A stretch of 64,000 nt of DNA from Ciborinia camelliae (lineage: Eukaryota; Ascomycota; Leotiomycetes; Helotiales; Sclerotiniaceae), in the NCBI GenBank assembly GCA_025890175.1, contig JANPYM010000002.1, positions 3,159,077 to 3,223,076 of the forward strand, in the 5' to 3' direction. Both the position numbers and the translations under genes were made by a program. This document shows, one piece after another, positions 12,422 through 25,691 of this stretch (the stretch's first letter is position 1; every line of letters begins with the position of its first letter). A model generated the notes under the pieces. The model had not been told where the DNA came from. It worked only from the letters and a program-made list of their open reading frames with translations, and did no database searches.

Positions 12422-14413
12422 TCATCTATCATATATGGGATGCCATATTCCAACGACTTTCTGACTCGCTTTTATGTTTTTTTTCTTTTTCTTTTTTTTT
12501 CTTTTGATACCCGGGGATGAAAACTGTATAGGTAGGTAGGATCCATCGGTCAATATTATTCCGTCAGCTTTTAAATTAGGAGGTACATATTGATTAAACG
12601 CAGCCTCCTTATTGTTTCGCGAGAAATCACCACCACCACCACCATTGCCGACAAAATCATCCGATCCCATCCATTCTTTCAGAGGTTTCAAATTCCCCAA
12701 CAAAACATGATCGCTCCCCAAGGCAGAACTAGCATCATCTCCAATGACGCTCACGAGCGACTCAAACATTTTCCCAGTTCTCTCTTGCAGTTCGCTCGCT
12801 CGAGGTCGCGGTAACGGCTCGATCATACAGCATTGGATAATCAGTGCCGGAGCGCTTGCGAATATGCATTTCGGTAATCCTCATCATGATCAAGAATCGT
12901 GCCCATGGTTTCGCCTTTTCGAAGATTCGCATTGTCATCCATCACCCCCGCGTTGCCTTGATATATCGGCGCGTGGCCTCGGCTGGTGATGAGACATATC
13001 GTGATGAGTCCGACCATGTAGATGTTGGAGCAAGTACCGTGGCGGAGGTGTTGAACTTCCAGGTCCGATTGTTCCTATCGGAGGTGTTAGTTCACTTCCC
13101 TTTGGCTCTCTCTCCCAAAATCCTATGCCGAGGATTCTCATGGGTGGTCGACACGCGATGGCACCCCGGAAATGAACATCTTCTTTCCCGGTTTCGTCGG
13201 TCTGGAGCTCTAATCTCCTGATTTCCATTGCGTCTCCAAAGTCCCCAATCTGTTTTTGGTTACAGCGGTTAGTATATACGACTCCGTTTAATTGTACTTG
13301 ATGCGAGCAAGAATGTTTGGACATACCTTTACAATAGGACAGCGCTTATGTATCTCATCGCTATATCCGACCAGGACTTGAAAAGACTATGTTACTTATT
13401 GGCATCCAAGATTTGGAAAGATGAATGCAGTACTTACTGTTGCTCGTAATCATATCATAATGACCAATCTCATTTCTCTCCCACCTTTCCACATATCTTC
13501 CGTCCCGCGGTCCATCGCCGTGACCCCCCGAGCCAAACAATGAAAAATCGACCACATATCACCCTCCGAGACGGGAAACCTCTTCGTCTTCTCTTCCTCT
13601 TGGTATATCTTCAGCACCGAAGATAGCGCTCCGCCCGGACACATTTCGAGAAAATACATGACGTGATCGCGGTCATCTTTCTTGGGCGGCCCGTACATAT
13701 GATATGAATCAGATGTTTCGTCGGAACCTTCCTCAGCAGATCCAAAAATGCCGCTTCCCCTCGTAGCCCCGTATATCTGTCCGGGTAATGTTCATAGCCA
13801 TCGTATACCAGCTTGATAACTACTTTCTTGATCTCGGGAGCGTTGGCCCCTGGATCTCCACGCCATTCCCACTATCAAAGCTGTCGATTGGCCATTTGAC
13901 CTAGTCCATTGAATTTTACTCTCTCGTCTTGTTCCGCCGAGGGAGAAATTACACACAAGTGAAGCCCCACCCCCCGCACCCGCCCCCAAAGTTCTCGTGA
14001 TGACCCATCCACTCCCCAGACGATCTTCCCACTGCTCTTCTCGCGTCTGCCATTCCTTAAATTGATTGAATAAAGCTTCTTTCGGGGTCATATAACGACC
14101 GCCCCGAAAGTGTTTTTCAATGCTCAGTATGGGAGGCTGGTTAGACACCACACTCCTGGTATTATTGTCAACAAATCATAAAAACCCACGCCGTGTGTTT
14201 TGGGGTCCATATCTTGATCCATCGATGATTTGAAGACGCGCTTGCGCTCTTTGTCAATCTTTTCTTGTTCGGATTGTTCTTCGGAAATAAATCCAGCAGC
14301 TGATGGATTGGGAACAAAGCTATGATGATAATCTTACGCTTCTTTGGGGAGTTTTGAGCTCTTTGCATTGAAGCATAATTCGTACTCAGTAGGTAGCTAC
14401 TAGCTACCGTCAT
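12422..14413 (-). pseudogene. Decayed protein kinase-like gene
   Basis: Kinase motifs appear in correct order but in different frames. The glycine-rich loop is GAGAGGGASL (about 13960-13985). The ATP lysine segment is KKVVIKLV (about 13825). A hinge-like MYFLEMCPGGAL follows (about 13660), then a catalytic loop HYDMITSN (about 13440-13465), then IGDFGDAMEI (from 13249). A C-lobe part contains NIYMVGLITICLIT, and a tail ends at 12422. Putative introns 13956-13872, 13437-13377 and 13326-13250 splice neighbouring motifs together. The frame breaks near 13700 (an apparent five-base ATCAT insertion), near 13500, and at 12846-12850 (one base missing). The intron 13141-13075 has ATGAGA where GTGAGA is expected. 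The catalytic-loop lysine (HxDxKxxN) is isoleucine. The N-terminal exon is also out of frame near 14150. Together these indicate a dead gene; a catalytically inactive but expressed protein would need all the shifts to be sequencing errors. Confidence 0.75.
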
Positions 14414-17400
14414 CTTCAGGGCATCTCTGGGTTGGTACCACTATAGCCCTAGGTACCTATGGAGCAAGAAAAGACCGGTAATATTATTATTTATGATCTT
14501 GTATTCATGATCACCAAAGCTCTTGTTTTAACCTTGATGTTATAGCCAATTAGATGTTATAAAGATGTGGTGAATTTAGATGGTCCCTTTCGAGAGCAGA
14601 TATGTAATAAATGAGATGTAATTTCATATTTAAACTAATTCGATATGGATTGGAAAAAAGCAAAAATAATTCTTATATATAAGCTACTAGTACCTATCTA
14701 GGTATATACAAATGACAAGGGAGAAATATCACTTATACAAATTACGGATATTCTCAGCATCATTTTACATCTAAGCATCTTATCTACAGGGTATTAATCC
14801 AAGAAGGAACATAAAGATACATTGGAATACCATAATAATAAGAGTATGGATGCGATAATAAATCCCAAGTCCCAAAAAATTACATCAGTTTCCGGGTCGG
14901 GTCAGGCCAGCATAGCATAGCATCATATAATAGGTATTTATAAGTGCCTATATAGGCATCAAATATTTCCCAAGGCCGCCGAGCGCATCTGTACGCCTCA
15001 TGCTGTACGACACCCCCATCATCCCCACCCAGTCCAGACACCATACATACCATACCCCCAACTTCCGAATCTCAATCACATCACATCGCATCGCATTCGC
15101 ATTCGCATCCCATCCCATCACATCCATCATATTCATCTCACGCGGAACGAAACGAGCCCTCGAACGTAACGGTGCGGCACGGAAACATTGAATCTGATAA
15201 GAACGATTCGACGATTCGACGCCTCCTGGTCCCTTCAAGGCTCCAATACTTTTTTTCTTCAACGGGACGGGACGGGTAATATTATTGTCTTATCTGTGTT
15301 TGTTTTTTCATTTCCGTGTATATTTTATATTTTATATTTGGTATTTTGTCACATGAAAATATATGGAAACATAATACATATATGATGGGCCCTGAGCTTT
15401 GGAGACCCGAGTAACTACAACAACACGACACGTAGGTAGGTACTTCGACTTCCTACGCCGCACCGAAATAAAGCAAAAAGTAAAGTACGGAGGTACCGTA
15501 CTCCCGATAAGAATCCCAAATCCCCGGTCATGTCAGATGTAAGATATAAATGGTAGATGCGATTGGCGTGCAGCCCCCCGTCCAAAATCGATCAACGGTG
15601 CGTCATCGTCCGCTTAGGTACGTACCTAGCAGGTACGTAGGTACGTTATTAGTTTCACTATAATCGCAGCCTCGTTGTTCCTGTGTGCTTGTTTGACATT
15701 TTCGGTATCTCCCAACAGTGAACAACAGACAATAGACAACAAACAGTCAACTCCATCCAATCTGACGTATTCACGCAGTGTGCTGGCTTCGACTCATAAC
15801 GTTTGCCTTTCTCATCCTATCATCATCATCATCATGATCCAAATCAAACGCTCAGAAAGTACACGACGAAAAAAAGCATCCATATCTTACACCTCCAGCT
15901 ACCTAGTACCTACTACCTACCTACCTACCTATCTTTATCGTCTCATTTATTCCCGTCCATCCGTCCCCTAAAAAGTAACATCTCCATCCCATACCTACCT
16001 ATACCTAGCGACCACCAATTGGCTCTCGTTCCCTCTTCCTTCTTCCCGTCAATACATATCTATATCCGTGCCTATCATGCCGTCATCCCATCTCCAACCT
16101 CCAACCCTCATTCCTAACCCTCTCGAATCTCGATTCTCCAGTCAAATTTCAAGACCGCCCTCTGTAGGTGACTCCGCACCCGTAAAGCTCACCTCATCTC
16201 ATCCCCCATCCCATCTCATCCCTCCCCCAATCCCCAATGCCTACACCGCAAAAATATAAAATGCACAAAAAAAACAACCAACAAACAAAGTCGGTGAGGA
16301 TCTATCCCACCAGTCATATAATTAGTTGTAATTAATGCAATTATTGTAATTATTCGCTATGCTATCGTATCTGCAAAAATACGCCTCATATGTAGGTAGG
16401 TAGGTAGTTCATCAGGGAAGAGGAATATATATCTTCCTTGATCCTGACCGTGACAGGCCGCCATGTAGCCAATGGTTGTAGGTATAAATCATACTGGACG
16501 CGTCAATTGGTAGGGAGATAGGTAGGTAGGTAAGCTTGTCTACTCGGAATTGGAACTCATTTAAATATCACGCTTTTTATAAGTTGTAGGATATTCACCG
16601 ATATCGATGTAAAGGCGTCTTATTACTTGTGATATTCCCGGTCTCGATGATTTCGGGTTTGCATCGATAAGTCGTGGATAGGTGATAGGTAGGCTGGAAT
16701 AGGATAGGATAGGATATGGTTGGGTAGACAGCCATTCAAACCCGGTATGGCGGCTCGGGGTCTAAATTGTTGGATGTAGGTATGGTTCGAGACCCAGGAG
16801 GTAATGAGAGGTATTTGATTTCTTGAATTCATTTGGGATATTGAAAACATTCTGAATATTGAATTTAATCTAGAAGATTGAATTCATTTGGAACGTTCGG
16901 GTTAGGTTATTTGGGGTATTGGATCCCTTTGGGATATTGAATCTGGTTGGAGGTATGTATGGAAGCTATTTGGAATATTGAAGCCATTGATCTTGAGTGC
17001 TGCATCATATGTACCCGAGAATATGGTACGCATTAATTTATAGGTAAGTGTCTAATAATTTACCTCTTTCATTTGACCATACCATAGGTTACCTAACATC
17101 ACATCACGATTCACGTCTCGACTCGTCGCGGCTCTATGCACCCGCCAGTCCTCCGTCGAATCCCAGATTATCTACCTAGGTATCCATCCATCAACAGCTA
17201 GCTAGCTCATCGGCGAATTCTTCTCGAAAGCAACCATCCGCAGGAAATTGGGTTTAAGCAATAATGGAAGCAACACGAGATACATTCATCTCAATCCCGA
17301 CATCCGTCTTTTCGGCTATCTAGTATCCGGATTTAATTATCCGAATTGATTTATCCGATGAGAAGCCCGGTGTTCATACTTGTAGCCGGTGAGATCCATA

Positions 17401-20400
17401 GGATAGATAGATCGGCAGCGCTTCATTATTTTCGATTTTCTAAATTCCGACTTCATGGTCCTTCCAAGCTCCTTCCAGCCTCCGCTATTATTGTTGGGGT
17501 CCTCCAGCTAGGTAGTAAGTCCTTATGGTTGGGATGGACCTAGTAAGGAGGGCGGTAATGACTTTTATGGAAAATAGTCCGTTCGTACCCAGTATGTACT
17601 TAGTGTTCGTTATTCGTTATTCCTAGATATCGATACATAAAATCATGAAATGTCAAGTTGCCTTGCCAAGTGCCAAGATGCCAACCCCCTTTCAGATCCA
17701 CTTCCTTCTATTTTCCTTCTACACCGAAATCTACGGAGTCCGGACTCCGGTGTATCAATCAAGTGATGAATCCAGTTCTCCAGTTCGTATTATTTATTAT
17801 TATTGTAATCAATAATGAGAATCCAGATCCAGATCATCTGATGTTAGAGGCTCACCCTCGCTCTCTATCTCCCTCCAAATTTATTAAACTTTTAATAAAA
17901 CCTCCAAATTTGAACCCTTTTTTCCTTTCCTTATCGTGCATTGGCCTTCCTTTCTCATGAACCTTTCATCCCTGGGATCCCCTCCTCCTTCTCCTCCTCC
18001 ATCTCAAGTTCTTAAGTCCATCAAGCTTTTAAATTAATGTCCTAAGTTGATTTTAAGCCTTGGATGGAACCGTTCAACTTTCCTTCTTGGGACTGTTCAT
18101 ATATCATACTTTTTCACGACCCTGATTTCCGAACTCGGAATCCTCATGTTGCAGCATTGTTGCTTGATGATGATGTCAATTTGAAATTGCCTGACCTGTT
18201 AACCCGCAACTTTATTCCCTTGGTGGGATTATGATGTTACAATTGCCCCAATTTACTTGACTGATAGTCCCTACCTCCCACTCTCAACATCTACTACGGT
18301 TTTCGTGGAGTCGGGATTATTATCGTGAGAGGGGGAGCTTAGATAGGAGTTCTCATGGACCTACCAATTATGGTTGAGCGGCAGATGGAAAAGTGGGAAA
18401 GTTCCGCGGGGTAATACTGCTAGTGCATGAATGATCTGTGATGATGATTTGTCTCGTTGGATCTGAGGCTTTTTAATTTCTCGCGGGAAGAGTGACTTTT
18501 CTTTTGGAAATTGAAGTTGGAGATTACGTTTGGAGGAGTCGAGGGGAGTCTGGTGAAAGAAACAAGATTATTTCATCTAGGTATCTTGCACTGAGGGAAC
18601 TTTGATATCCGTTGCTTGCTTGCTTGCGATTATGATATGATCTACATTGCTCTCATTTGGACCCCTTTCCGATTATCATCACTCTCCAAGACTCAGCGGG
18701 GGTCTTGGGGGTGCCCCCTAGGAAGGGATGTCTGTAGGGCTTCCTTCTACTAAAAGCAAAATCTCAAAAGGCGGTTGGTTTTGCAAGATGTTGAAGTATA
18801 CTAGTCACCAGCTCTACATTTCTTTGGTGCCCATTTGAGTGTGGTTTGGAATTTGCAGTTTGATCTTCGAGGTTTCTGCATTTATATATAATACATTATG
18901 TGGGAATATCCCATCATCTCAAACCCAATATTTTCCACTGTTAGATATTCCTGCCTTCTAAGTGATGATCTGGCCTATTTTTTGATCTCTGTCAAGCTCT
19001 AACTTGGCGACATTGATGTTTCATGCCATGATGAAGAACGGTCAATATCACTGGACCAAATCTTATCAGCCCACTTTCTGACGCCGTGGCATAGAGATCT
19101 TGCAGGTCCATTAGAAGCAACAATATACCCAGATATCTACCGCAAGATGAAAAATTACATAGATTAGGAGCATTCATTGGACCAGAGCACTCCAGGCAGG
19201 CAAAGTATTTCGATAGTTTGTCGACTAGTTAGAAAACTAGATCTTTGAGAGTTAGTGCTAACGAAGAGAAACCACTGGAATCCAAATCGTACATTCTGGA
19301 CACACGTTTTCGAGAAGTCCCATATGAGCCACCGTATCTCCTAATGGCATTTTCTTATATCATTGCAACATGCCTTTCCTCGTTATATTCGGGATTGCAG
19401 CACTATTCTCAACGGCGCATCGGTTTCTGGAACTGGTGATCACAGATGGTAAGACTCTTGCTCGCTCATTCCGATAGCGCTGCTGGTCTTTACTATACTT
19501 CATATTCAAGTTTGAATCTCTCAGGGAAGCTTTCATTGCCCTTAAGCCGAGTTACTATTGGCTAGTGTTCTATATCAGGGTGGAGAATAGTCCGAACTGC
19601 TGTCCAGCATTGATCGATTTTTTATTTTTTATTTTGTTGGAAAGAATAGAATTAGTTAAACTGTACATTGATATCTTGAATCCAGCCTGCTAGTCCGGAC
19701 TATTGAATACCTTGTGAATCTTTATATCACTTTGTGATACTATTTCTCTACGTTGACTGGACCAAGGCAGAGCATTTATTACATAGATGTGTGCCGTCCT
19801 TGCCTGCAATACCATATGTCCCATTTAAGTATTGTTACGTAGGTTATTATATCAACATACTCTTCCGCGGATTAGCTTATTGCATTGTATTAGGGCTATG
19901 GATCCAATTCATATATTGATACTCAACATCCTAGCAAATTTCTCACATCTTTTGTTTCTAGAATATCACACCCAGATCAATATCGTTTCCACCTGCAAAG
20001 CCAGCAGAACAATCGCATCCCCGCCGTCAAATCTATGTCTATTAACCCCCCTCCCCCAAATACAAGCCAGTAATCTAGTCCATACCAACAATACTCTTCC
20101 AATAACCCCTGGCAGTAACGACCAAGTCCTCGGCAGTGCCATAGCCTGTGACCGCAGCAAGAGTTCCATTTCCGCCTTTTCACTTGGAGACAAAGCCTCC
20201 TTGCTTATGTGCGTGAACATTGCAAAATTGAGCGCGGAGTTAGCTCATCCCAAGTCCACGAACCTTGAAAATTGCCGGGCCCTATTCGCCAATGTGGGAG
20301 CCAAAGACGAAATTTTGAAGATGTTCACTGCGCGTTCTCTGGTTATTTATCCCCATCTCAATACAATTCATTCAAGTACTTACATTATTGTCTGTTAGTA

Positions 20401-20533
20401 TCACCATGGGGTGATGAAGACGGGATAGGACTATCATGTTCACACTATATTGTATTTCGGCTTGTTTTTCTTCACTACATATCGGAAATCGATCTTATTA
20501 ACCCAGATTCACGTCCTATCAACTTACGATAAA
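14414..20533. other. Long gene-poor intergenic stretch
   Basis: About 6 kb without a supportable gene. It contains ATC/CATT microsatellites (about 15065-15130 and 15818-15835), AGGT/ACCT runs (about 15915-15935, 16395-16408, 16517-16532) and palindromic GGTAC-type motifs near 15615-15645. Short frames at 18992-19177, 19245-19439 and 19832-20398 carry no recognisable domain. The last few tens of bases are the likely promoter of the F-box gene. Confidence 0.45.
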
Positions 20534-22235
20534 ATGGCAAACCCCAATGCTCCTCGTGCTTCAGGTCTCGGGTCATCAGAGGCAATAACTGATAGTTCGA
20601 GACCCATTGCAAGAGTTCAGAATACTGGAATACCTGCAAGTGATCAATCTTTTGGCCACAGCCGTACCAGTTCAACATCAGAGTCTGGAATTATCATCCC
20701 ACCTGAACCTATCATCTTGGCCCGGCCTATCAATTGGAACGTCACATATTCGCGACCTGTCTTGCCATCCTCGTCACAAAGTCTCGCGCTTCTTGATTGT
20801 CCTGTTGAAATACTCCAGATAGTTTTCGGGTTCCTATCTCCCAAAGACTTCCACAGCTTGTCTCATGTCTGCAAGGGTTTACATGAACACGTCGAGCCGT
20901 GGCTTTACTCTGAAATTCAATGGACTTGGATAGACTCTCAAACTCCACCAATCATTCTACTTATCCGAAGTATTATGGCAAGACCCAAGCTCGCCATTCA
21001 TATACAAAGCCTCATACTCAATGGAAATAAATTTCAGTCCCGCAGCTATCCTCCTAGCTATACTGAATATCCTCCGCCTAAAATCCTAGTGGCTGAAATC
21101 GACCTTCAAGAGCCAATTGCATTTATTGAGAAGCTTTATGTTCATTATGGTGACCTTTGGATTCACGAACTGCGCAATGGAACAATGGAAGCTTTCGTTG
21201 CCGTTTTATTGTCTCAACTTTCGAGCCTGAAGTGTTTGCGCATGGGTCCCAATTTTGCCGCGGAAAGTCGAATAGTTGGCATGGTTCTACAATCGGCTCT
21301 ATGTGAGTCTGTTGGCCGTGGACTCCCCCGTTTTCAACAACTTCAAGATGTCTCCTTTGATCTCCATCCCGAGACTCGTGGGGATGATACATTTACGGAA
21401 AACACCTCAGACGTTCTGCCTTTCCTTTCTCTGCCAAACATCAAGCACCTTTCTGCTTCGATAGATAGCCCCCTCATTTTTATGTGGCCTGGACTACTAA
21501 GCCCCGTCACTTACCTCACTAGATCTAACCTTGACAAGGGAAAGTCATCTGGGTCAAATTCTCTCTGCTACACCTGGACTCAAAACTTTGCGCTGGGAAT
21601 GAAATAATACAGTGGGGAGGTCGCGACTTGAGTTTCAAAACAATGTTATCGATTACGACCTTATTGTTGAGGCGTTGTCCCACGTTCGAAATACTCTGAC
21701 AGATCTTTCTATATCGGCACAAAATGATCGTCATGATGGATTCTTTGAGACCATCACAGCCAGTGGATCTTTAAGTGGAATGGTTAATTTCAACTCACTG
21801 AAAAGGTTCAAAATTAATCTGGAATTTCTGATGGGACTTACTTTCACCTCGACATTCCGATTTGAGCAAGTTGTACCGAAATATATTGAAGTTCTGGCAC
21901 TCACGGATTATCCACTATAAGAGCATCGGCAGGTTAATTATTGGGTTGTTCTTGATGCAATTCGATTATGGTTGGGGCACTGGGAGACGTTCACCCCCAA
22001 TCTTCGATGCATTAGTTTAGTATTGGAGTTTGATTATAACAAGCTGGACTCTTCTCCACACCGTGACCCATTCGAATGTGATCTCACTATGCGAACGGAT
22101 CTCGAGAGATTGGGTGCGGAAGCGGGTGTTCAAATTGAAATAGTCGAGTTGAGAGATCAGGTAACCGGGGAAATTGTGGCGAGTAACCGCGTGTTGTTTA
22201 CGCGTGTTGTAACCAATTCTGTTCCTGTCAGTTAG
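20534..22235 (+). pseudogene. F-box protein, broken by a frameshift and two stops
   Basis: Starts at ATG 20534. An F-box motif (LLDCPVEILQIVFGFLSP, then HVCKGLHEHVEPWLYSEI) lies at residues about 85-125, followed by a leucine-rich tail. F-box proteins bind Skp1 and recruit substrates to SCF ubiquitin ligases. The frame is lost at about 21510-21519: the downstream frame gives SLDLTLTRESHLGQILSATP, a natural continuation. That frame then meets TGA at 21600-21602 (after LRWE) and TAA at 21918-21920. Coding sense continues through both to the final stop at 22235. The stops could be TGG to TGA and CAA to TAA transitions. An alternative is a functional truncated F-box protein ending at 21607. Confidence 0.75.
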
Positions 22236-22918
22236 TCGATCATATTTTTGCCATTGTTCATTCAGTTTATATGCATTTAGGAGAAAAATAAGATCATACG
22301 ATCAATGATGCATGTTATATCGTGCTGGAGCCAATCAGAATAGGACTCGCTCGGACAGTCAAGACATACTTTAACAATGGTACACATGGACAAATATACC
22401 TACATAAACACAAGCAAGTGTATTTTCTATGGAAAAAAGCGTTTATAACACACAAGATAAGAGCTCATGGATAAAGAAGCTCTTATCGTTCACCTGGTCG
22501 ATCGTGCGGGGTCGCGTTTGAGTGCGGAACGTTTTCGAGTTCCAATTGGCCATCGATTATGCACAACATTTGTACTAGATTTCCCGTGTTACGACAATTG
22601 CCCGCTTTTTGATCAATATGGATTTGAAGCTGTAACGACCTGCCTATAATAGGTACATATGGCGAGGTTTTGTTGTTTTCTTGTTGGAGATATGGAATCC
22701 AGAACAAATAGGGCATCTATCTGCGATTCTGTTTCCCTTCGTGATGTTAGGTTGTGTTATCACTGATTATCTTACACCCTAGAAGACGAGCTGTATCTTT
22801 TGATTTAGCTTATCAAGACGTTACATGGGATGGAGACGATCTATTTAAATACAACCCCTCATCCAGAGTTCAACTTCCTTCGTTTCTCTATTGATTTGTA
22901 TTCCTCAAGCACATTATA
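22236..22918 (+). promoter_or_regulatory. Region upstream of the OPT transporter
   Basis: No gene seen. Contains an AT-rich stretch and a TATTTAAATA-like box near 22840-22852, about 70 bases before the transporter ATG. It is the likely promoter plus short 5' UTR. Confidence 0.4.
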
Positions 22919-25691
22919 ATGTCTCGAGTCTTCAAGCGAGTCCACGCTCGAGATCCTGACGTGGTTTTAGCAGGCACTCCTTCTCCTAACGAGTCCATTC
23001 CAGGGTTGAACAATCCATTAGATACCATTGAAAAGGCAGAAGACAAGGATGCCGCAACATCAACTGCTCGTGACATACAAGAGGCTGAAGCAAATCGCAA
23101 ATTAACAACATTTGAACAACTCCATCGATGGGATCCAAATTTGGGTCAAGATCAGTTGGAAGAAATTGATGATGCTATTAATAGACGGGATGCAAATGCA
23201 GAGGGGAGGATCTATGATGAAGTCTTTGAAAACTCACCATACCCTGAGGTAGGCTCATGCTGTCTTTGATTTGAAAATTCGGCTGACTTAAAAGTAGGTT
23301 CGTGCAGCGGTCAGAAACTATGATGAAGATCTTCCATGTAACACCATCCGGGCGTGGGTAATTGGACTCGTTCTCAATACCATTGCATCCGGTCTAAACT
23401 CGCTCTTCTCACTTCGGGCTCCGTCCCTGACAATTACATCCATTGTCGTTCAAATGGTCGCTTACCCACTTGGACTAGGCTGGACCATGATATTCCCCGA
23501 TCGAACCTACAATACCTTCGGGGTGAAATGGAACCTCAGCCCCGGAAAATTTAATATGAAGGAACATGGTCTGATAGTCATTATGGCAAATGCAGCCTTT
23601 GGTCAAGGCGTAGGATATTTCACCGATACAATTACTGCCCAACGAGGATTCTACGGACAGAACTTTGGCTGGGGTTTCAACATCTTACTTGCGCTTACTA
23701 CTCAATGTATTGGATTTGGAATCGCAGGAATGATGCGAAAGTTTCTCGTCGAGCCCGCTTCGATGATTTGGCCCTCAACTCTTGTTAATACTTCTTTCAT
23801 TTATACCTTGCACGATCATAGCAAAACCGACCCTTCTAAGTCGAATGGTTGGTCTATAGCTAGATATCGATATTTCTTCTACGTTTTCATCGGGTCGTTT
23901 GTTTGGTACTGGTTTCCAGGTTATATTGCAAAATTCTTGAGTGTATTTGCTTTTGTTACATGGATTCGACCGAATAATGTTATTCTGAACCAAGTTTTTG
24001 GTGGATGGACGGGTATTTCTCTGATCCCAATTACCTTTGATTGGACTCAGATTACTGGTAGGTCACTGTCTCTCAGAATCCGGCAATTCAATGGATCAAA
24101 AACCTACTGACTGGCTTGCTAGGATACAACCTCCAGTCTCCACTCATTCCACCTTGGTTTGCAATTGCTAACACAGCCATGGGGACGGTATTTTGGTTTA
24201 TGATTGTGGCGGCTGGAGTTCATTTCTCTGGCCATTGGTATGGTGAATGGTTACCTATCTCCGACTCAAACACTTATGATAATACTGGCAAACATTATAA
24301 TGTCACCAAGATATTGACTCCGGAGTATACGCTTGATATTGAGAAGTACAAGGTACTTATTCTTTCGCTTAGTGACTAGAGGTAAGCTGACACTACTTTT
24401 CTCACAGGAATACTCACCATTGTTTCTTTCAACCACGTTCAGCCTTGCATATGGTCTTTCTTTCGCCGCGATCACTGCCGTGATATTCCATACTATCTTA
24501 TTTCATGGTCAAGAAATCGTTAGTACTCATCTTCTGAATTTGAACAAACTCGTGTAGGACCCTAACAATACTTCACAGTGGATACTAGCCCGCGCCATCC
24601 GCGGAAGTCTAGACGATAACCACACCAAAATGATGCGCAAATACAAACCCGTCCCAGGCTGGTGGTACATCGCCTTCTTCCTCGTAATGATGGCCATGGC
24701 CCTCGCAGCCGTATGCGCTTACCCAACTCATCTTACATGGTGGGCACTAATAATTGCCCTCCTCATCTCCCTCGTCTGGACCATCCCTATCGGAATTATC
24801 TACGCAACCACCAATATACATCTGGGCCTTAACGTATTCACCGAGTATATACTCGGCTATATGCTTCCTGGTCGTCCTATCGCTCTCATGCTATTCAAGA
24901 CTTACGGATATATCACCATGAATCAAGCACACGCCTTTCTCTCCGATTTGAAACTCGCTCATTATCTCAAGATTCCTCAAAGGCCAGTATTCTGGGGTCA
25001 GTTGGTAGCTACCGTATGGAGTTGTTTCGTACAATTGGCTGTACTGGAGTGGGCATTAGGTCATATTGCAGGGATATGCACCAGCAGTCAGAAAAACAAT
25101 TTCACCTGTCCCGGTCCTCGAGTTTTCTTCAACGCCAGCGTCATCTTTGGATTAATTGGTCCCCAACGTATCTTCAGCACCGGAGCCATCTACGGCTCTC
25201 TCCAATATTTCTGGCTAGCGGGTGCAGTCCTTCCCTTTCTCGTATATCTCCTTGCGCGAGCATTCCCCAAATCCAAGATCCGCTATTTCAGCGCCCCGAT
25301 ATTCTTCGGTGGTACGTCTGCGCTTCCTCCTGCGACGCCGCTAAGTTATTTGAGTTGGTGTATGTATGGATTTATATTCCAGAAATATATAAAGAATCGA
25401 TGGAGAGGATGGTGGATGCGGTTTAACTTTATTACGAGTGCGGGACTTGATGCCGGTTTGGCCATTTGTACGATTGTTATTATCGCTGCGTTGAACTTGA
25501 CGGGGACGGGGTTTCCGGATGTGAGTTGATCTCCTTTCTTGTGAGTTGGATTGGGGTAAGAGGCTAACGAAGTTTAATAGTGGTGGGGTAATAGAACACC
25601 AGGGAGTACGATGGATTATCTGGAGACGGCGGTACAAAGAAAGGTGGTTAGTGGGGAGACTTTCGGACCGCCGAAAGGAACCTGGGGGTAA
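22919..25691 (+). CDS. OPT-family oligopeptide transporter, 827 aa, six exons
   Basis: Proton-coupled uptake of small peptides across the plasma membrane is the family's usual role. Exons by hand-splicing: 22919-23248, 23298-24057, 24123-24352, 24408-24518, 24579-25520, 25581-25691, total 2484 nt. Introns are 49-65 bp with GT-AG ends and CTAAC/CTGAC-type branch points. The hydrophilic N-terminal 110 residues lead to EVRAAVRNYDEDLPCNTIRA, a typical OPT entry to membrane segment 1. Family landmarks follow: SPGKFNMKEH, AFGQGVGYFTDTI, and the C-terminal WWGN and FGPPKGTWG. A dozen or more hydrophobic segments are present. Length fits the family (about 750-900). Substrate cannot be told from sequence; peptides, glutathione and siderophore-like compounds are all transported by OPT members. 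Confidence 0.93.

Noticed and set aside
19832..20398. 188-codon plus-strand frame, with an 84-codon minus-strand frame opposite
   Set aside because: No domain on either strand; cannot decide between them.
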